Source: Candidatus Phosphoribacter hodrii (GTDB lineage Bacteria; Actinomycetota; Actinomycetes; Actinomycetales; Dermatophilaceae). From it: a stretch of 64,000 nt of DNA. Shown here piece after piece: positions 28,701 through 37,997 of this stretch (its first letter is position 1; each line of letters starts with the position of its first letter). The DNA is taken from the NCBI GenBank assembly GCA_016707175.1, contig JADJIB010000011.1, forward strand, positions 97,169-161,168. The letters run 5' to 3'. The notes beneath the pieces are model-generated. The model was not told the DNA's origin. It saw only the letters and a list, made by a program, of their open reading frames with translations, and did not search any database. A program made the position numbers and the translations under genes.

Positions 28701-31700
28701 TCGTCGCCAAGGCCGGCGGTCGGTGGACCGTGGCCTACCAAGGCGCCCTCTCCGGTGCCGCGGGCTGGGCCAAGGCGATGATGACCGTGACCTCACTTGG
28801 TCTGATCACTGCCGCCTCCACCCCGGTGACCCCGACCCTGACGACGATGTCCGACGGCCGCATTGACTACACCGGCTTCGAGTCGTTCGACCTGGGCCTG
28901 GGGTCGGGCTCAGATGTCCTCACCGTCCTGAGCACGATCACCGGGACGACCACGGTCCACGCCGGCCCCGGCGACGACCGGGTGCTCCTCGAGGCGATCA
29001 GCGGACCCACGACCGTCTTCGGCGACGCCGGTGCTGACTGGCTGGTTGTCAATGCCATCCCGAACCCGAGCGACGCGCCCAACCCGATGGACGGTCAGCA
29101 CCTGACCCTCGACGGCGGCGCCGGCGCCGACTACGCCATCGTCGGTCTCTTCGGCAAGGGCGACTCCCGCATCGACGTTCTCGACAGCGTGGCCGACGGT
29201 GCCACCAACGTCCTGATCGTCAATGGGTCCGCCGCCTCCGACACCTTCCTGCTGCGCGGCATACATGGTGCTGCGCCGCGTGGGCTGGTCGCGGCTCTGT
29301 CTGGGCGCGACGCGACCACGGGTCTGTTCGGGCACACCGAAAAGGTCACCTACACGGCTGGGATGACCGGAGGCGTCATTGTCAACGGGCTCGGCGGCGA
29401 CGACACCTTCGCGCTCGATGACACCATCGGCGTCCTGACGATCAACGGCGGCAGCGGGAACGACACCTTCCGCGTCGGCCAGATCTACACCGTCTACACC
29501 GCGGACGCCGAGTTCGGGGTGCCGGCCGACGAGGTCTTCCACTCGACCCGCGGCGACCTCACCAACGGCATCTCGGCCCCCGCGACCATCAACGGCGGCC
29601 AGGGCGACGATGTGTTCGAGGTGTTCCACAACCTCGCGCCCCTGCAACTCAACGGCGACGCCGGCGACGACACCTTCATCATTCGGACCTTCGTGTCCGA
29701 GTCCGAGACGACCGCGGTCAACTCGGGCGAGGGGCGCGACTACATCGAGTATGCCGCCAACGCTCCGGTCGCGATCGACGGCGGCGAGGGCTACGACCTG
29801 GTCGTCGTCATCGGCACCGAGTTCCCCGACACGTTCGTCCTCACCGTCGGCGGTGTGTACGGCGCGGGTCGGTTCGTCAGCTTCGTCGGCATCGAGCGGC
29901 TCACCCTCTATGGCATGGAGGGCGACGACACCTTCTTCGTCCAGGGCACCGACCCCGAGGTCGAGACGAGCATCTACGGCGGCCTGGGCAGCGACCGGGT
30001 CGAGGTCGCCGGCGTCGCCACCGCGGTGCAGGCCAACGATCTCCTCGGCCACACCGGCCTGATCCGGCACTCCGTCGAGACCACCGGGAGCAACTACACC
30101 GGCGTGCCGATCGACGGCATCGCGACCGAGATCATCGACAACGACGCGCCAGCGATCGTCGTCGAGACCGTGGGCGGCAGCCTCACCGTCAGCGAGGGCG
30201 GCACCGCGACGGCAACCCTGCGGGTGCGCCCGACCCTCGGGCCCGATGGCACGGTCGTCATCACCCTCGTGGCGCCCGCCGTCGACCCGACCTCGACGAG
30301 CCGCGCCCGTGTGGTCGAGTTGTCGGTCGACGGAATCACGTGGGGCACCTCGGCGACCCTGACCTTCGCCGCAGGCAGCACCGGCTGGCAAACCATCCTG
30401 GTGCGGGCCACCGCGGACTTCTCCAGCGAGGGGGAGCGGACCATCCCGCTCATGTGGATGGTCACCAGCACCGGCGCCTACAACGGGGTCCAGGTCGCCA
30501 ACGCGTCAGTGCGGGTCCTCGACAACGAGGCCGTCGGCGTCGTCGTCACGCCGCCCGTCCAAGGCGTCCACGTCATCGAGCCGACCGTGTCCGGCACGGG
30601 CGGAACGTCAACGGCATACCCGGTCGTTCTGGCCCGGGCCCCGCTCAGCACCGTGACCGTCCACCTCGTGGCCACCGGCGGGCTGCTGCTGCGCCTGGCC
30701 GGGTCGGGCGCCGCTGCGACGGCCACGCTGGACCTCGTCTTCACCACGCTCAACTGGGCCACGCCGCAACTGGTCGAGGTGTTCGCCGCCGCGGACACCC
30801 AGGTCGAGGGGACCCACACCGGCACGATCACGGCGACCCTCAGCGGTGGCGACACGTGGTCCGGTGCGGTCACGGGCGGGACCGGTCGGGCGGACGAGTT
30901 TGTCGTCGCCGGAACGCCGTTCGCCGGTCTCACCCTGCGTGGTTACCTCGCGCGGATCGTCTCGGGCACCGGCGCCGGCCAGTCCCGTTGGATCTGGAGC
31001 AACACCGACAACATCGTTGTCGTCGAGGGCGGTTGGGACATCGCGCCTGACGCCACGAGCCAGGTCGTCATCCAGGGCTACTCCTCGCCGGTCGTCAGCA
31101 CCTCGGTGACCGCAACCGCAGCCTCCATCTCGGCCGACCTCACGGTCATCACCGTCACCGGAGTCATCCTGCCCACGGCCAACGGCGGCCTGTCAGGTGC
31201 CATCCTGCGGATCGTCGGGGCCACCGGCGCGGTGCACTACCGCACGATCGCCTCCAACACGGCGACGACGATCACCGTCACCGACCCCTGGGGGGTCGGC
31301 GAGATCACGGCCGGCACCCAGTTGTACGTCGTCGGGATCGTCGGCCTGGACGTGCGGCGCGTGCTCGTCCGGATCGCCGACGCCAACACTCCTGGCGTGG
31401 TCATCGAGCCGACCGGGTCGAGCAGCCAACTCGTCGAGGGTGCGACGTCGGGCTTCGGCGCCACCGCGACTTACACCGTTCGCCTGACGATGGCTCCGAC
31501 AGGCCCCATCCAGATCCGCCTCTCCGCGCTGGCGACCCCGTCGCTCGACGTGAATGGCGCGGACTGCGGCCTGCCCAGCGGCTGCCTGCTGGTTCAGGTG
31601 CGCTTCGTCGCTGGCGTCGGCCAGACCCTGTTGGCCAACGGCGACCTGCTGCTCACCTTCGACAGCACCAACTGGGCCACCCCGCAGACCGTGACCGTCG

Positions 31701-34700
31701 TGGCGATCGACGACGCCGTCGTCGATGGGTCGGATCTGCAGTCCTTCGCCGACTCGGCCCGTCGCGTCTCCGGCATCCAGGGCCCGCTGCTGATCGACGG
31801 CGGCGACGACCCCAACCCGCCGGTCCAGCTCACCCTCGACGGCTATCTGCCGATCGTCCTGCCGGGGGAGTCCTCAGGTCACCCGCTGACGATCACCGCG
31901 ACGACTGCCCAAGCCATCGAGTCGGCCCAGGTCGACGTCCTGGTCGTGCACAACACCGACAGCCCGGCCGCCGACGTCGGCACCCTCACCGGCACACGTC
32001 TCACCGGACTGGGCATGGCTGACGACCACGTCGTCGCCGGCCGCACGCTGCCAGGCGGCATCACGTATGCCGGGTTCGAGGACCTCACCGTGTTGCTCGG
32101 CTATGGCGCCGACACCTTCACCATCGAGTCCACCCACTCCGGCACCACGACGATCGATCTCGGCCCGGGCAACGACCTGGTCACCGTCCGCACGCTGAGC
32201 GGTCACACCCGAGCGCTGGGATCCTCCGGCGACGACCGGTTCGTCGTCGGAACGACCTCAGGCACGTTGGACGCCCTGGCCGCCCTGCTGGTCGTCGATG
32301 GCGGAGCGGGTATCGACACGGCGACGTTCCTCGACGCCGGCGACACCGGTGACAACCTCGGCTGGCTTGACCAGACCACGCTCCGCGGGCTGGACATGAT
32401 CGCTCGGACCGGTCTGGACGCCTGGGGTCGGCCGCTGGACCAGCTCTACTCCCTCGTCCCGCGCGCCGGCGCCACGTCGTTCACGATCGTCCTGTCGCAG
32501 GTCGTGGGCGGTGTCGCGACGGGCATCGGTGCGGCCACCTTCGCGGTCGGGGCAACGCCTGAGCAGATCCGGGCCGCCCTGCAACTGCTGCTCTTCGGTC
32601 AGACCGCTGGTGCCGACGCCGGCGTGTCGATGACGTGCGGCGAGGCCGGGGCCACCGCATGCGCGCGCAGCGTCTACGTGTGGGCGACCTCGGACGGTGG
32701 CTACCTCATCGGCTTCCGCGGAGAGGTCAACGCCGACCCCGCCAACGCCGTCCGCATCGTCCTCGGCGCGATCGGCACAGGCGCGGCCGCCACTGACGCG
32801 ACCCGCCGCGACGGCGTCAACTACTACGGCCTGGAGACCCTCAACCTGTCGCTCGGCTCCGGGAACGACGTGCTCAACGTCCGTGGCACGCTCCCGGTGA
32901 CGAACGTCTCCGGTGGCGTCGGCGACGACCGGGTCTACATCTCATCGCTGGCCGACGTGGGCCTCGCCGATCACCCGCAGTTCCTTGCCGGTGACCTGAA
33001 CGCCGTCGCGGGCACCCTCAACCTCGATCTCGGGGCGGGGCGGCATACCCTCCTGATCAGCGACGAAGGCACCGACGTCGGCGACCCGAACGTGCTCATC
33101 ACCGACGTCGTGGCCGCCGCCCGGGCCCGCGACGCGGCCCTGTCCGCCACCGGCGAGATCTTTGTCGTCGGGCTCGCCCCCGCAGGCATCTCCTACCGCG
33201 CCGACGCATCCGGCACCTTCGCCGACGGCATCCGGATCTGGAGCGGCTCGGGCGCCGACACGATCCGCGTCGACGGAACCCACCAGCGCGCAGGTCTGCG
33301 CACGACCACCTGGCTCAACACCGGACTCGGCAACGACAACGTCGTCGTCGCCCTCACCCAGGGCCAGGACGGCTTCTTCGTCCTCAACACCCAGGGCCCG
33401 GCGGACAACGTCCTCACCCTGCCTGACCTCAAGGTCGGCGACGAGATCGTGGCCTCTGACGAGGTGCTCTCGGTGACGGTCAACGGCCTGGCCATCGACC
33501 CGGCCCGCTACGTCGTCAACCGGCGCCTGGACCTGGTCGGCCTGTTCGACTCGTTGGTTCCCGGCGACACCATCGCCGTCACCACCGCGACCCGCTCGGT
33601 CTGGACCGGTCGCCTCAGCGGCGCACAGTCCTTCGATGTCTCCGCGCTGGGCGTCGGGACCGACGCTGTCATCGCCGTCCGCGTCTTCGCCAACGGCGTG
33701 CTGACCGCGGCCACGCTGACCGGGTCGACCCTGACCTTCGACGCAGGCACGGATCGCTTCGGTGGCCCGTCCTTCGTCCTCGTCGAGGTGACCCGCAGCC
33801 ACGTCCACACGGTGGTCGCGCCACGCCTCGGCGGGCCCGACGACGACACCGTCGACGCCACGACCTCGACCCTGCCGCTGGTGATCTTCGGTGGACAGGG
33901 CGCAGACCGGATCGACGGCGGCACCGGTGGCGACATCATCGTCGGCGACCGCGGTCGCGTCCTCTGGTTCACTCCCGGCGTCATCGCCGCCGGAGGGTAT
34001 GCCGCCGTCGCCCTCACCGCCGCTGACCTGGCCGCCCTGGAGTTGCTGGCCGTGGCTGTGTCCGGGCACGGTGGCTACGGCGACACGACGAACGGCCTTG
34101 AGTTGCTCGTCGGCCTGGTCATCACGACCGACCCGACGATCGGCGGCAACGACACCATCACCAGTGGCGTCGGCGCCGACATCGTGCTCGGCGGGGCCGG
34201 CGACGACACGGTGACCACCAACCGGGGCGAGACGGGCGTGCTCACCGATCAGCCTGGCGTGGTCCTTGGCGACCACGGTTTGGTCGACCTCGTCCTGGCC
34301 GACGGCAACCCGACCGACCTCGACCGGATCTGGTCCACCGACCCCGCCCTGGGCGGCAATGACACCATCACGACCGGGCGCAGCGGCGACGTCATCATCG
34401 GCGGCGTCGGCGCAGACCACATCGTTGCCTCGGACGGGCGCAACCTCGTGCTGGGCGACAGCGGCCGGGTGACCGCCGACCAGACCCAGACCCTGCGGTG
34501 GGACACCCTGGCGCTGAGCCCGATGCGGCTGGAGACCACCGACCCGACGACCGGTGGCGCCGACACCATCACCACGGGTTCGGGCCTGGACGTCGTCCTC
34601 GGTGGGGCCGGGAACGACTGGATCGACCTCGGCGCCGGCAACGACATCGGGCTCGGCGATCACGGCTTCGTGCTCTGGCACGCCCACGTCGCACTCGCGG

Positions 34701-37700
34701 TCGACTACGTCACCATCTCCGACAACGCCATCGGTGGGTCCGACGTGATCTACGGCCGCGATGGCGAAGACCTGCTCGTCGGTGGTGCGGCAGGCGACGA
34801 CATCGACGGCGGCACGGGTCGCGACCTGATCTTCGGCGACAACGTCACGCTCGACCGGCAAGGTAGCTTCGGCGACCACACCAGCCCGCGCTTCCGCTTG
34901 CTCAGCGGCACTGCGCTCTACTCCACCGACCTCGCGACCGCAGGGAACGCCCTCGTCGGCACGACCTGGCAGAACGACCCCGCCGGCCCGACCGCGTGGA
35001 GCGACTTCCGGATCACGCTGCTCGACCACGACGGGTCGACGGCGGCCGACGGGCGCTTCGGGAACGACTACCTCGCCGGTGGCGCCGGTGCCGACATGAT
35101 CTTCGGTCAGCTCGGCAATGACGTCATCCAGGGTGACGGGTCGATCGACGGAGCCCGGGTCGGCGCGTTCCGCGACGCGGGCGGTCTGCTGGTCATCGTG
35201 CCGAGCGTTGAATCCGCGTCGGATGGCGACGACTACATCGAAGGCAACGGCGGCACCGACGTCATCTTCGGCGGACTCGGCCGCGACGACCTGGTGGGCG
35301 GCAGTTCAGACCTCTTCTCGTTGACGACGAGCGACCGGCGGCCTGACCTGGGCGACGTCATCTTCGGCGGGGCCGGCACCGATGTCGCCCGCAACGACGC
35401 GACCCTCGGACACACGGCCGACAGCGACACGATCGTCGGCGACAACGGCGACATCGTGCGCGTCGTCACGAGCGGCGCCGGCGGCAGCACGGCATACCGC
35501 ACCTTCACGTACGACAGCTATGGCGAGGCGCTGCGCCTGTTGGTGCGCGCGGTCACCCTGCTGGACTACACGCCGGGCGGGCCGGACCGCAGGCCTGACC
35601 TGTTCCCCGGCATGACCCAGGGCGCCTCGGCTGGCAACGGCACCATGACCGCCGACATCTGGGGCTCCGACGAGATCCACGCCGAGTCCGGCGACGACAC
35701 GGTGTATGCCGGTGGCGGCAACGACGTGATCTACGGCGACGCCGGCGATGACGACCTCATCGGCGGCTGGGGCCACGACTGGATCTCCGGTGGCACCGGC
35801 ACCGACGGCATCCTCGGGGACGACGGCCGGATCTTCACCAGCCGCAACGGGTCGACCGAGCCGATCAACGGTGTCTCCACCGCCAACCTGCCCAGAAGCA
35901 TCGCCACCCCGGGCAACATGCAGACCGCGTCGCTCTATCCGGCCGGGCAGTTGCTCAAGACCGTGGACCTCACCCCGTGGGCGCTCACCCCGCGGGTCCC
36001 TGGCGCGCCGGTGCAGTCGGATGACCCGCTCTTCGTCCCGCAGTATGCCGACGACCTGCTCTATGGCGGTCTGGGCGACGACTTCATCCACGGTGGCGGC
36101 GGCAACGACGGCCTGTCCGGAGCCGAAGCCCTCGTTACGGCATACACGTCGATCGGCGGCATGCTCGTGCGCAGCGACTGGACCGTCCCCACGTCCTTCT
36201 TCAATGTTCTGGGCTTCGGCGTGCGGCGGGGCGGCATGTTTGACGCCCACGACGAGTACGACCCGCGCCGGATCGTCACCTTCAACCTTGACGGCACCCT
36301 CAACAAGACCGGCGACCTCAGTCGGCCGTGGCTGCTCAACAACGTGGCGACCGAGGGCCAGCTCGTGGGGACCAAGAACTCCGACGGCAACGACGTCCTG
36401 TTCGGCGACTACGGCAACGACTGGATCTTTGGTGGGACCGGCCGGGACACGCTGTGGGGCGGCTGGGGTAACGACTTGCTCAACGCCGACGACACGCTCG
36501 CGACCAACGGCGGCCTAAACGACGTCCCCGACACCGACACCTCCTATGAGGACCGCGCCGTTGGTGGCGCCGGGCTCGATGTCCTCATCGGCAATACCGG
36601 TGGCGACCGGCTCATCGACTGGGTGGGCGAGTTCAACTCCTACCTCGTCCCGTTCGCGCCGTTCGGTCTCGGGACGGTCAGCCGTCAGGTCCAGCCGGGC
36701 CTCTTCGACTTCCTCTACGCCCTGTCCAAGGCGCAGGGCGCCGACCCGACCCTCGTGCAGGAGACGGGTGCCGCCTCGGCCTCCCGCAACGGCGAGCCCT
36801 ACGGCGAGATCGGGCTGGTCACCCAGAAGGACCCGATGTGGCAGGACCAGACCGGTGGGCCCCGCGACCCGCAACCCGGCAACACCCCTGGCGGCAAGCG
36901 TGACGTGCTGCGCTCGGCCGACTTCAACGCGACGAGCACCATGGACGGGTTCTTCGTGGACTCGGGATCGTTCTCGGTCTCGGGAGGGTCGCTGACCGTC
37001 ACTGCGGTGGACCTCGGGGGTGACGCCGCAGCCGTCTACGACGTCGACGGCTATCTGCCCGTCTACTACGAGCTCGCGGCGTCGATCATGGTCAAGAAGC
37101 CCACCGGGGGATGGAAGGCCAACGCCTTCATGATCTTCGACTACTTCGGCAACACGGACTTCAAGTTCGCCGGCATCGACGTGTCCACCAACAAGCTCGT
37201 CATCGGACACCGCACCGCCGCCGGGTGGATCTACGACGTGCGGGCCACGCCGCGCAACTTCAAGAGCGACACCTATTACGACCTGCTCCTGGCGGTCAAC
37301 GGTACGGCCGTCACGTTGTCGGTCAACGGGTCGATGGCGCTGAGTTTCACGTTCGCCCCGCGCCTGATCGCCGGTGAGTTCGTCGGCCTCAACAAGGGCA
37401 TGACGGGAATGGGGTCGAACAACTCGCGCGGAGTGTTCGACAACGTGCAGGTCCGTGTCCTGGCGCCCCAGGTGACCTTCAACCAGGGCACGACGACCAC
37501 GACGACCACGACGACCACGACGACAGCCCCGGCCCGGTCCCAGCTGACCGCGGCGACAGCGGGCCCGGTGACCCACGCCGCGCTGCGGCAACCGACGGCA
37601 CGGACGCTAGACCTCGCCGTGGCCGCAGCCCTGGCCTACTGGCAGAACCTCGGTTACGACACGTCCGCACTCACCGACGTGACGATCAGCTTCGCGGACC

Positions 37701-37987
37701 TCCCGGGAACCGTCCTCGGCTCCGCCGGCGGCTCGGACATCGTGCTCGACGTCTCCGCAGCGGGTTGGGGGTGGAGCACGACAACGAGGTATGCCGGGCC
37801 CCACCGGACGGATCTCGTCACCGTCCTCATCCACGAGTTCGGACATCTGCTGGGCCTCGAGCACACCGCTGACGGGGTCATGGCGCCCGTCCTCGCTCCC
37901 GCGCTGGCGACCGGCCTCACCACTGGCCCGACCACTGGCCCGAGCGCGCCGCACGCAACCCGCCGTTCCGCCCTCACCCGCCGCTAG
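25682..37987 (+). CDS. Giant secreted multidomain protein, C-terminal part (continues the 1960 gene after a +1 shift)
   Basis: This frame gives 4101 further residues. From GAWYFRASASIDFFGL onward it continues the beta-rich fold of the preceding part without a break, and it lacks its own start signals. An independent start at 25535 would only add Ser/Arg-rich out-of-frame sequence. Domain order: end of the beta region; RTX-type GGxGxD repeats (about 26340-30000) mixed with longer repeats containing TGLDM and GSGNDTFTI; Calx-beta-like domains (about 30140-31760); a second RTX block (about 33820-36630); a concanavalin-like sandwich (about 36900-37470); a run of 12 Thr; and a second metalloprotease domain with HEFGHLLGLEH at residues 11958-11968 of the joined protein. 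RTX and Calx-beta domains bind calcium in known proteins, so folding outside the cell on calcium is likely. The stop at 37985-37987 lies 10 bases before the next gene. Confidence 0.85.
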   Translation, partial: GAWYFRASASIDFFGLATLSGSIFLNSNGDFILDISGHLQLGSDSFGISGDFTFHVSSVHYLSPDHYVFSLSGSASVRVRVFGITLIGAGLSFTFGFDTADIDAGGRVKIELSVTVTISLLFFDISKTAYFTIGYLQFPPPTYMAGGGSTTTTDEATAQSFSGGALVLNVGSRGQFRNIGEDDPNEAMTVEQIGTTAAGATIKVSGYGRSNTYEGVTSIVADFGDGNDGLVVDPSVTVPLTISGGTGNDTISIDANSAGNLVNGQDGDDYLSLGGRASGTLNGGNGADFLEHTGTGSATLNGGADNDALIGSSATDVLHGGTGNDQLSGIALTYDGGDGDDFITLSLTTDRPATFTGGTGSDILAVTLSGSNDTAALTAAGTSAVTFSLNGTDRATTGIETFRLDGLNGTDLFTVGYLPTNTGVTDVSINLGTGGADRVTVNGSSGADNFTLGYVTRAGRPNPEAFVDAGDYTVYIGASVRAEGDRLVLDTGDGNDILDASAFQATGFTPTDRIALTLIGGNGDDRLVGSPFDDVLDSGAGDDQVTGGTGLDVFIDPSGNDTLIETVTGDVGIYDNLFIVGTIAANGVDFASSVSEDLAFQFENLTLTGGSGSNTYLFGDEDGRVLVGGVQRDARPWTGIASLATLDGADTVRVSLLGATGARISITDSAGSDQLIVNGTSQREDLIVEVVSGRGYVRQTAPGAAADLVTIDHSGIEQVTINALGGGDRIAVRNITVRHDINAGTGDDFISVGSQAAVGATDTTWPNSGGTVDGIQAALVVDGGNSDGSQSGVDLLSVDDTGDLNDNTGVLTATTITGLDMASAGVTYTLFEDLLIGLGSGNDTFTIDSTHAGAFRTTSLATWAGNDTVIVRTISGPTSIDTGTGDDTVRVSSTITGTGGALTGITAALTLTGSTGGNDRLFVDDAATTPDVIGVLTDLSLVGVGMTLGGSGALGNLVQVLSVLGAADGRFTIGIAGVGTTVQLDFDATAATVQQALEALLGAGNVVVAKAGGRWTVAYQGALSGAAGWAKAMMTVTSLGLITAASTPVTPTLTTMSDGRIDYTGFESFDLGLGSGSDVLTVLSTITGTTTVHAGPGDDRVLLEAISGPTTVFGDAGADWLVVNAIPNPSDAPNPMDGQHLTLDGGAGADYAIVGLFGKGDSRIDVLDSVADGATNVLIVNGSAASDTFLLRGIHGAAPRGLVAALSGRDATTGLFGHTEKVTYTAGMTGGVIVNGLGGDDTFALDDTIGVLTINGGSGNDTFRVGQIYTVYTADAEFGVPADEVFHSTRGDLTNGISAPATINGGQGDDVFEVFHNLAPLQLNGDAGDDTFIIRTFVSESETTAVNSGEGRDYIEYAANAPVAIDGGEGYDLVVVIGTEFPDTFVLTVGGVYGAGRFVSFVGIERLTLYGMEGDDTFFVQGTDPEVETSIYGGLGSDRVEVAGVATAVQANDLLGHTGLIRHSVETTGSNYTGVPIDGIATEIIDNDAPAIVVETVGGSLTVSEGGTATATLRVRPTLGPDGTVVITLVAPAVDPTSTSRARVVELSVDGITWGTSATLTFAAGSTGWQTILVRATADFSSEGERTIPLMWMVTSTGAYNGVQVANASVRVLDNEAVGVVVTPPVQGVHVIEPTVSGTGGTSTAYPVVLARAPLSTVTVHLVATGGLLLRLAGSGAAATATLDLVFTTLNWATPQLVEVFAAADTQVEGTHTGTITATLSGGDTWSGAVTGGTGRADEFVVAGTPFAGLTLRGYLARIVSGTGAGQSRWIWSNTDNIVVVEGGWDIAPDATSQVVIQGYSSPVVSTSVTATAASISADLTVITVTGVILPTANGGLSGAILRIVGATGAVHYRTIASNTATTITVTDPWGVGEITAGTQLYVVGIVGLDVRRVLVRIADANTPGVVIEPTGSSSQLVEGATSGFGATATYTVRLTMAPTGPIQIRLSALATPSLDVNGADCGLPSGCLLVQVRFVAGVGQTLLANGDLLLTFDSTNWATPQTVTVVAIDDAVVDGSDLQSFADSARRVSGIQGPLLIDGGDDPNPPVQLTLDGYLPIVLPGESSGHPLTITATTAQAIESAQVDVLVVHNTDSPAADVGTLTGTRLTGLGMADDHVVAGRTLPGGITYAGFEDLTVLLGYGADTFTIESTHSGTTTIDLGPGNDLVTVRTLSGHTRALGSSGDDRFVVGTTSGTLDALAALLVVDGGAGIDTATFLDAGDTGDNLGWLDQTTLRGLDMIARTGLDAWGRPLDQLYSLVPRAGATSFTIVLSQVVGGVATGIGAATFAVGATPEQIRAALQLLLFGQTAGADAGVSMTCGEAGATACARSVYVWATSDGGYLIGFRGEVNADPANAVRIVLGAIGTGAAATDATRRDGVNYYGLETLNLSLGSGNDVLNVRGTLPVTNVSGGVGDDRVYISSLADVGLADHPQFLAGDLNAVAGTLNLDLGAGRHTLLISDEGTDVGDPNVLITDVVAAARARDAALSATGEIFVVGLAPAGISYRADASGTFADGIRIWSGSGADTIRVDGTHQRAGLRTTTWLNTGLGNDNVVVALTQGQDGFFVLNTQGPADNVLTLPDLKVGDEIVASDEVLSVTVNGLAIDPARYVVNRRLDLVGLFDSLVPGDTIAVTTATRSVWTGRLSGAQSFDVSALGVGTDAVIAVRVFANGVLTAATLTGSTLTFDAGTDRFGGPSFVLVEVTRSHVHTVVAPRLGGPDDDTVDATTSTLPLVIFGGQGADRIDGGTGGDIIVGDRGRVLWFTPGVIAAGGYAAVALTAADLAALELLAVAVSGHGGYGDTTNGLELLVGLVITTDPTIGGNDTITSGVGADIVLGGAGDDTVTTNRGETGVLTDQPGVVLGDHGLVDLVLADGNPTDLDRIWSTDPALGGNDTITTGRSGDVIIGGVGADHIVASDGRNLVLGDSGRVTADQTQTLRWDTLALSPMRLETTDPTTGGADTITTGSGLDVVLGGAGNDWIDLGAGNDIGLGDHGFVLWHAHVALAVDYVTISDNAIGGSDVIYGRDGEDLLVGGAAGDDIDGGTGRDLIFGDNVTLDRQGSFGDHTSPRFRLLSGTALYSTDLATAGNALVGTTWQNDPAGPTAWSDFRITLLDHDGSTAADGRFGNDYLAGGAGADMIFGQLGNDVIQGDGSIDGARVGAFRDAGGLLVIVPSVESASDGDDYIEGNGGTDVIFGGLGRDDLVGGSSDLFSLTTSDRRPDLGDVIFGGAGTDVARNDATLGHTADSDTIVGDNGDIVRVVTSGAGGSTAYRTFTYDSYGEALRLLVRAVTLLDYTPGGPDRRPDLFPGMTQGASAGNGTMTADIWGSDEIHAESGDDTVYAGGGNDVIYGDAGDDDLIGGWGHDWISGGTGTDGILGDDGRIFTSRNGSTEPINGVSTANLPRSIATPGNMQTASLYPAGQLLKTVDLTPWALTPRVPGAPVQSDDPLFVPQYADDLLYGGLGDDFIHGGGGNDGLSGAEALVTAYTSIGGMLVRSDWTVPTSFFNVLGFGVRRGGMFDAHDEYDPRRIVTFNLDGTLNKTGDLSRPWLLNNVATEGQLVGTKNSDGNDVLFGDYGNDWIFGGTGRDTLWGGWGNDLLNADDTLATNGGLNDVPDTDTSYEDRAVGGAGLDVLIGNTGGDRLIDWVGEFNSYLVPFAPFGLGTVSRQVQPGLFDFLYALSKAQGADPTLVQETGAASASRNGEPYGEIGLVTQKDPMWQDQTGGPRDPQPGNTPGGKRDVLRSADFNATSTMDGFFVDSGSFSVSGGSLTVTAVDLGGDAAAVYDVDGYLPVYYELAASIMVKKPTGGWKANAFMIFDYFGNTDFKFAGIDVSTNKLVIGHRTAAGWIYDVRATPRNFKSDTYYDLLLAVNGTAVTLSVNGSMALSFTFAPRLIAGEFVGLNKGMTGMGSNNSRGVFDNVQVRVLAPQVTFNQGTTTTTTTTTTTTAPARSQLTAATAGPVTHAALRQPTARTLDLAVAAALAYWQNLGYDTSALTDVTISFADLPGTVLGSAGGSDIVLDVSAAGWGWSTTTRYAGPHRTDLVTVLIHEFGHLLGLEHTADGVMAPVLAPALATGLTTGPTTGPSAPHATRRSALTRR
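26340..30000 (+). repeat. First RTX-type calcium-binding repeat block
   Basis: Many GGxGxDx-type nonapeptides are seen, for example GGTGNDTISI, GGNGADFLEH, GGTGNDQLSG and GGDGDDFITL. They are interspersed with longer units containing DDTGDL.DNTGVL, ITGLDM and GLGSGNDTFTI. In known RTX proteins these turns bind calcium and fold as a parallel beta roll after secretion. Confidence 0.88.
30140..31760 (+). other. Calx-beta-like domains of the giant protein
   Basis: Two or three copies have the pattern VSEGG.ATATLRVRPT ... LTF..G...Q.ILVRA..D ... EGERTI ... VRVLDNE, ending at IDNDAP, LDNEAV and RIADANTPGV. The NWATPQ(L/T)V(E/T)V variant occurs twice. The fold binds calcium in Na/Ca exchangers and integrin beta-4; in bacteria it is common in large adhesins. 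Confidence 0.65.
33820..36630 (+). repeat. Second RTX-type calcium-binding repeat block
   Basis: Dense GGxGxD repeats include GGQGADRIDGGTGGDIIVGD, GGAGDDTV, GGVGADHIV, GGAGNDWIDLGAGNDIGLGD and GGWGHDWISGGTGTD. Spacers contain repeated LGD(H/S)G and VILGD-like turns and DPTIGGNDTIT-type segments. The repeats are stronger and closer to consensus than in the first block. Confidence 0.9.
36900..37470 (+). other. Concanavalin-like beta-sandwich domain of the giant protein
   Basis: The segment begins VLRSADFNATSTMDGFFV and runs through FMIFDYFGNTDFKFAGID, YYDLLLAVNGTAVTLSVNG and RGVFDNVQVRVL. This order is typical of LamG/DUF1080-like jelly-roll domains that often bind glycans. No catalytic residues are evident, so a carbohydrate-binding role is a guess. 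Confidence 0.6.
37487..37526 (+). repeat. ACG/ACC codon run coding for twelve threonines
   Basis: A trinucleotide run of acg and acc codons gives GT followed by further Thr to a total of 12, then APARSQ. It mirrors the Thr-rich linker next to the N-terminal protease domain and links the body to the C-terminal one. Confidence 0.93.
37590..37920 (+). other. C-terminal metzincin-like protease domain of the giant protein
   Basis: HEFGHLLGLEH at 37832-37864 is followed by ADGVMAPVLAP. LPGTVLGS and AAGWGWST precede it, matching LPGAMLGS and AAGWGWAT in the N-terminal domain at the same spacing. All zinc ligands and the Glu are present, so both copies could be active. Confidence 0.85.
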
Positions 37988-37997
37988 GCTCGGGCGA

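Noticed and set aside
37900..37987. Cell-wall sorting signal or membrane anchor at the end of the giant protein
   Set aside because: No LPXTG, no hydrophobic segment and no positively charged tail after one; the end is ATRRSALTRR directly after the protease domain and a short TGP-rich stretch.
1960..37987. Phage tape-measure, polyketide synthase or nonribosomal peptide synthetase
   Set aside because: There is a signal peptide, and no carrier, ketosynthase or adenylation motifs and no phage genes nearby. Repeats are extracellular types (RTX, Calx-beta, Ig-like).
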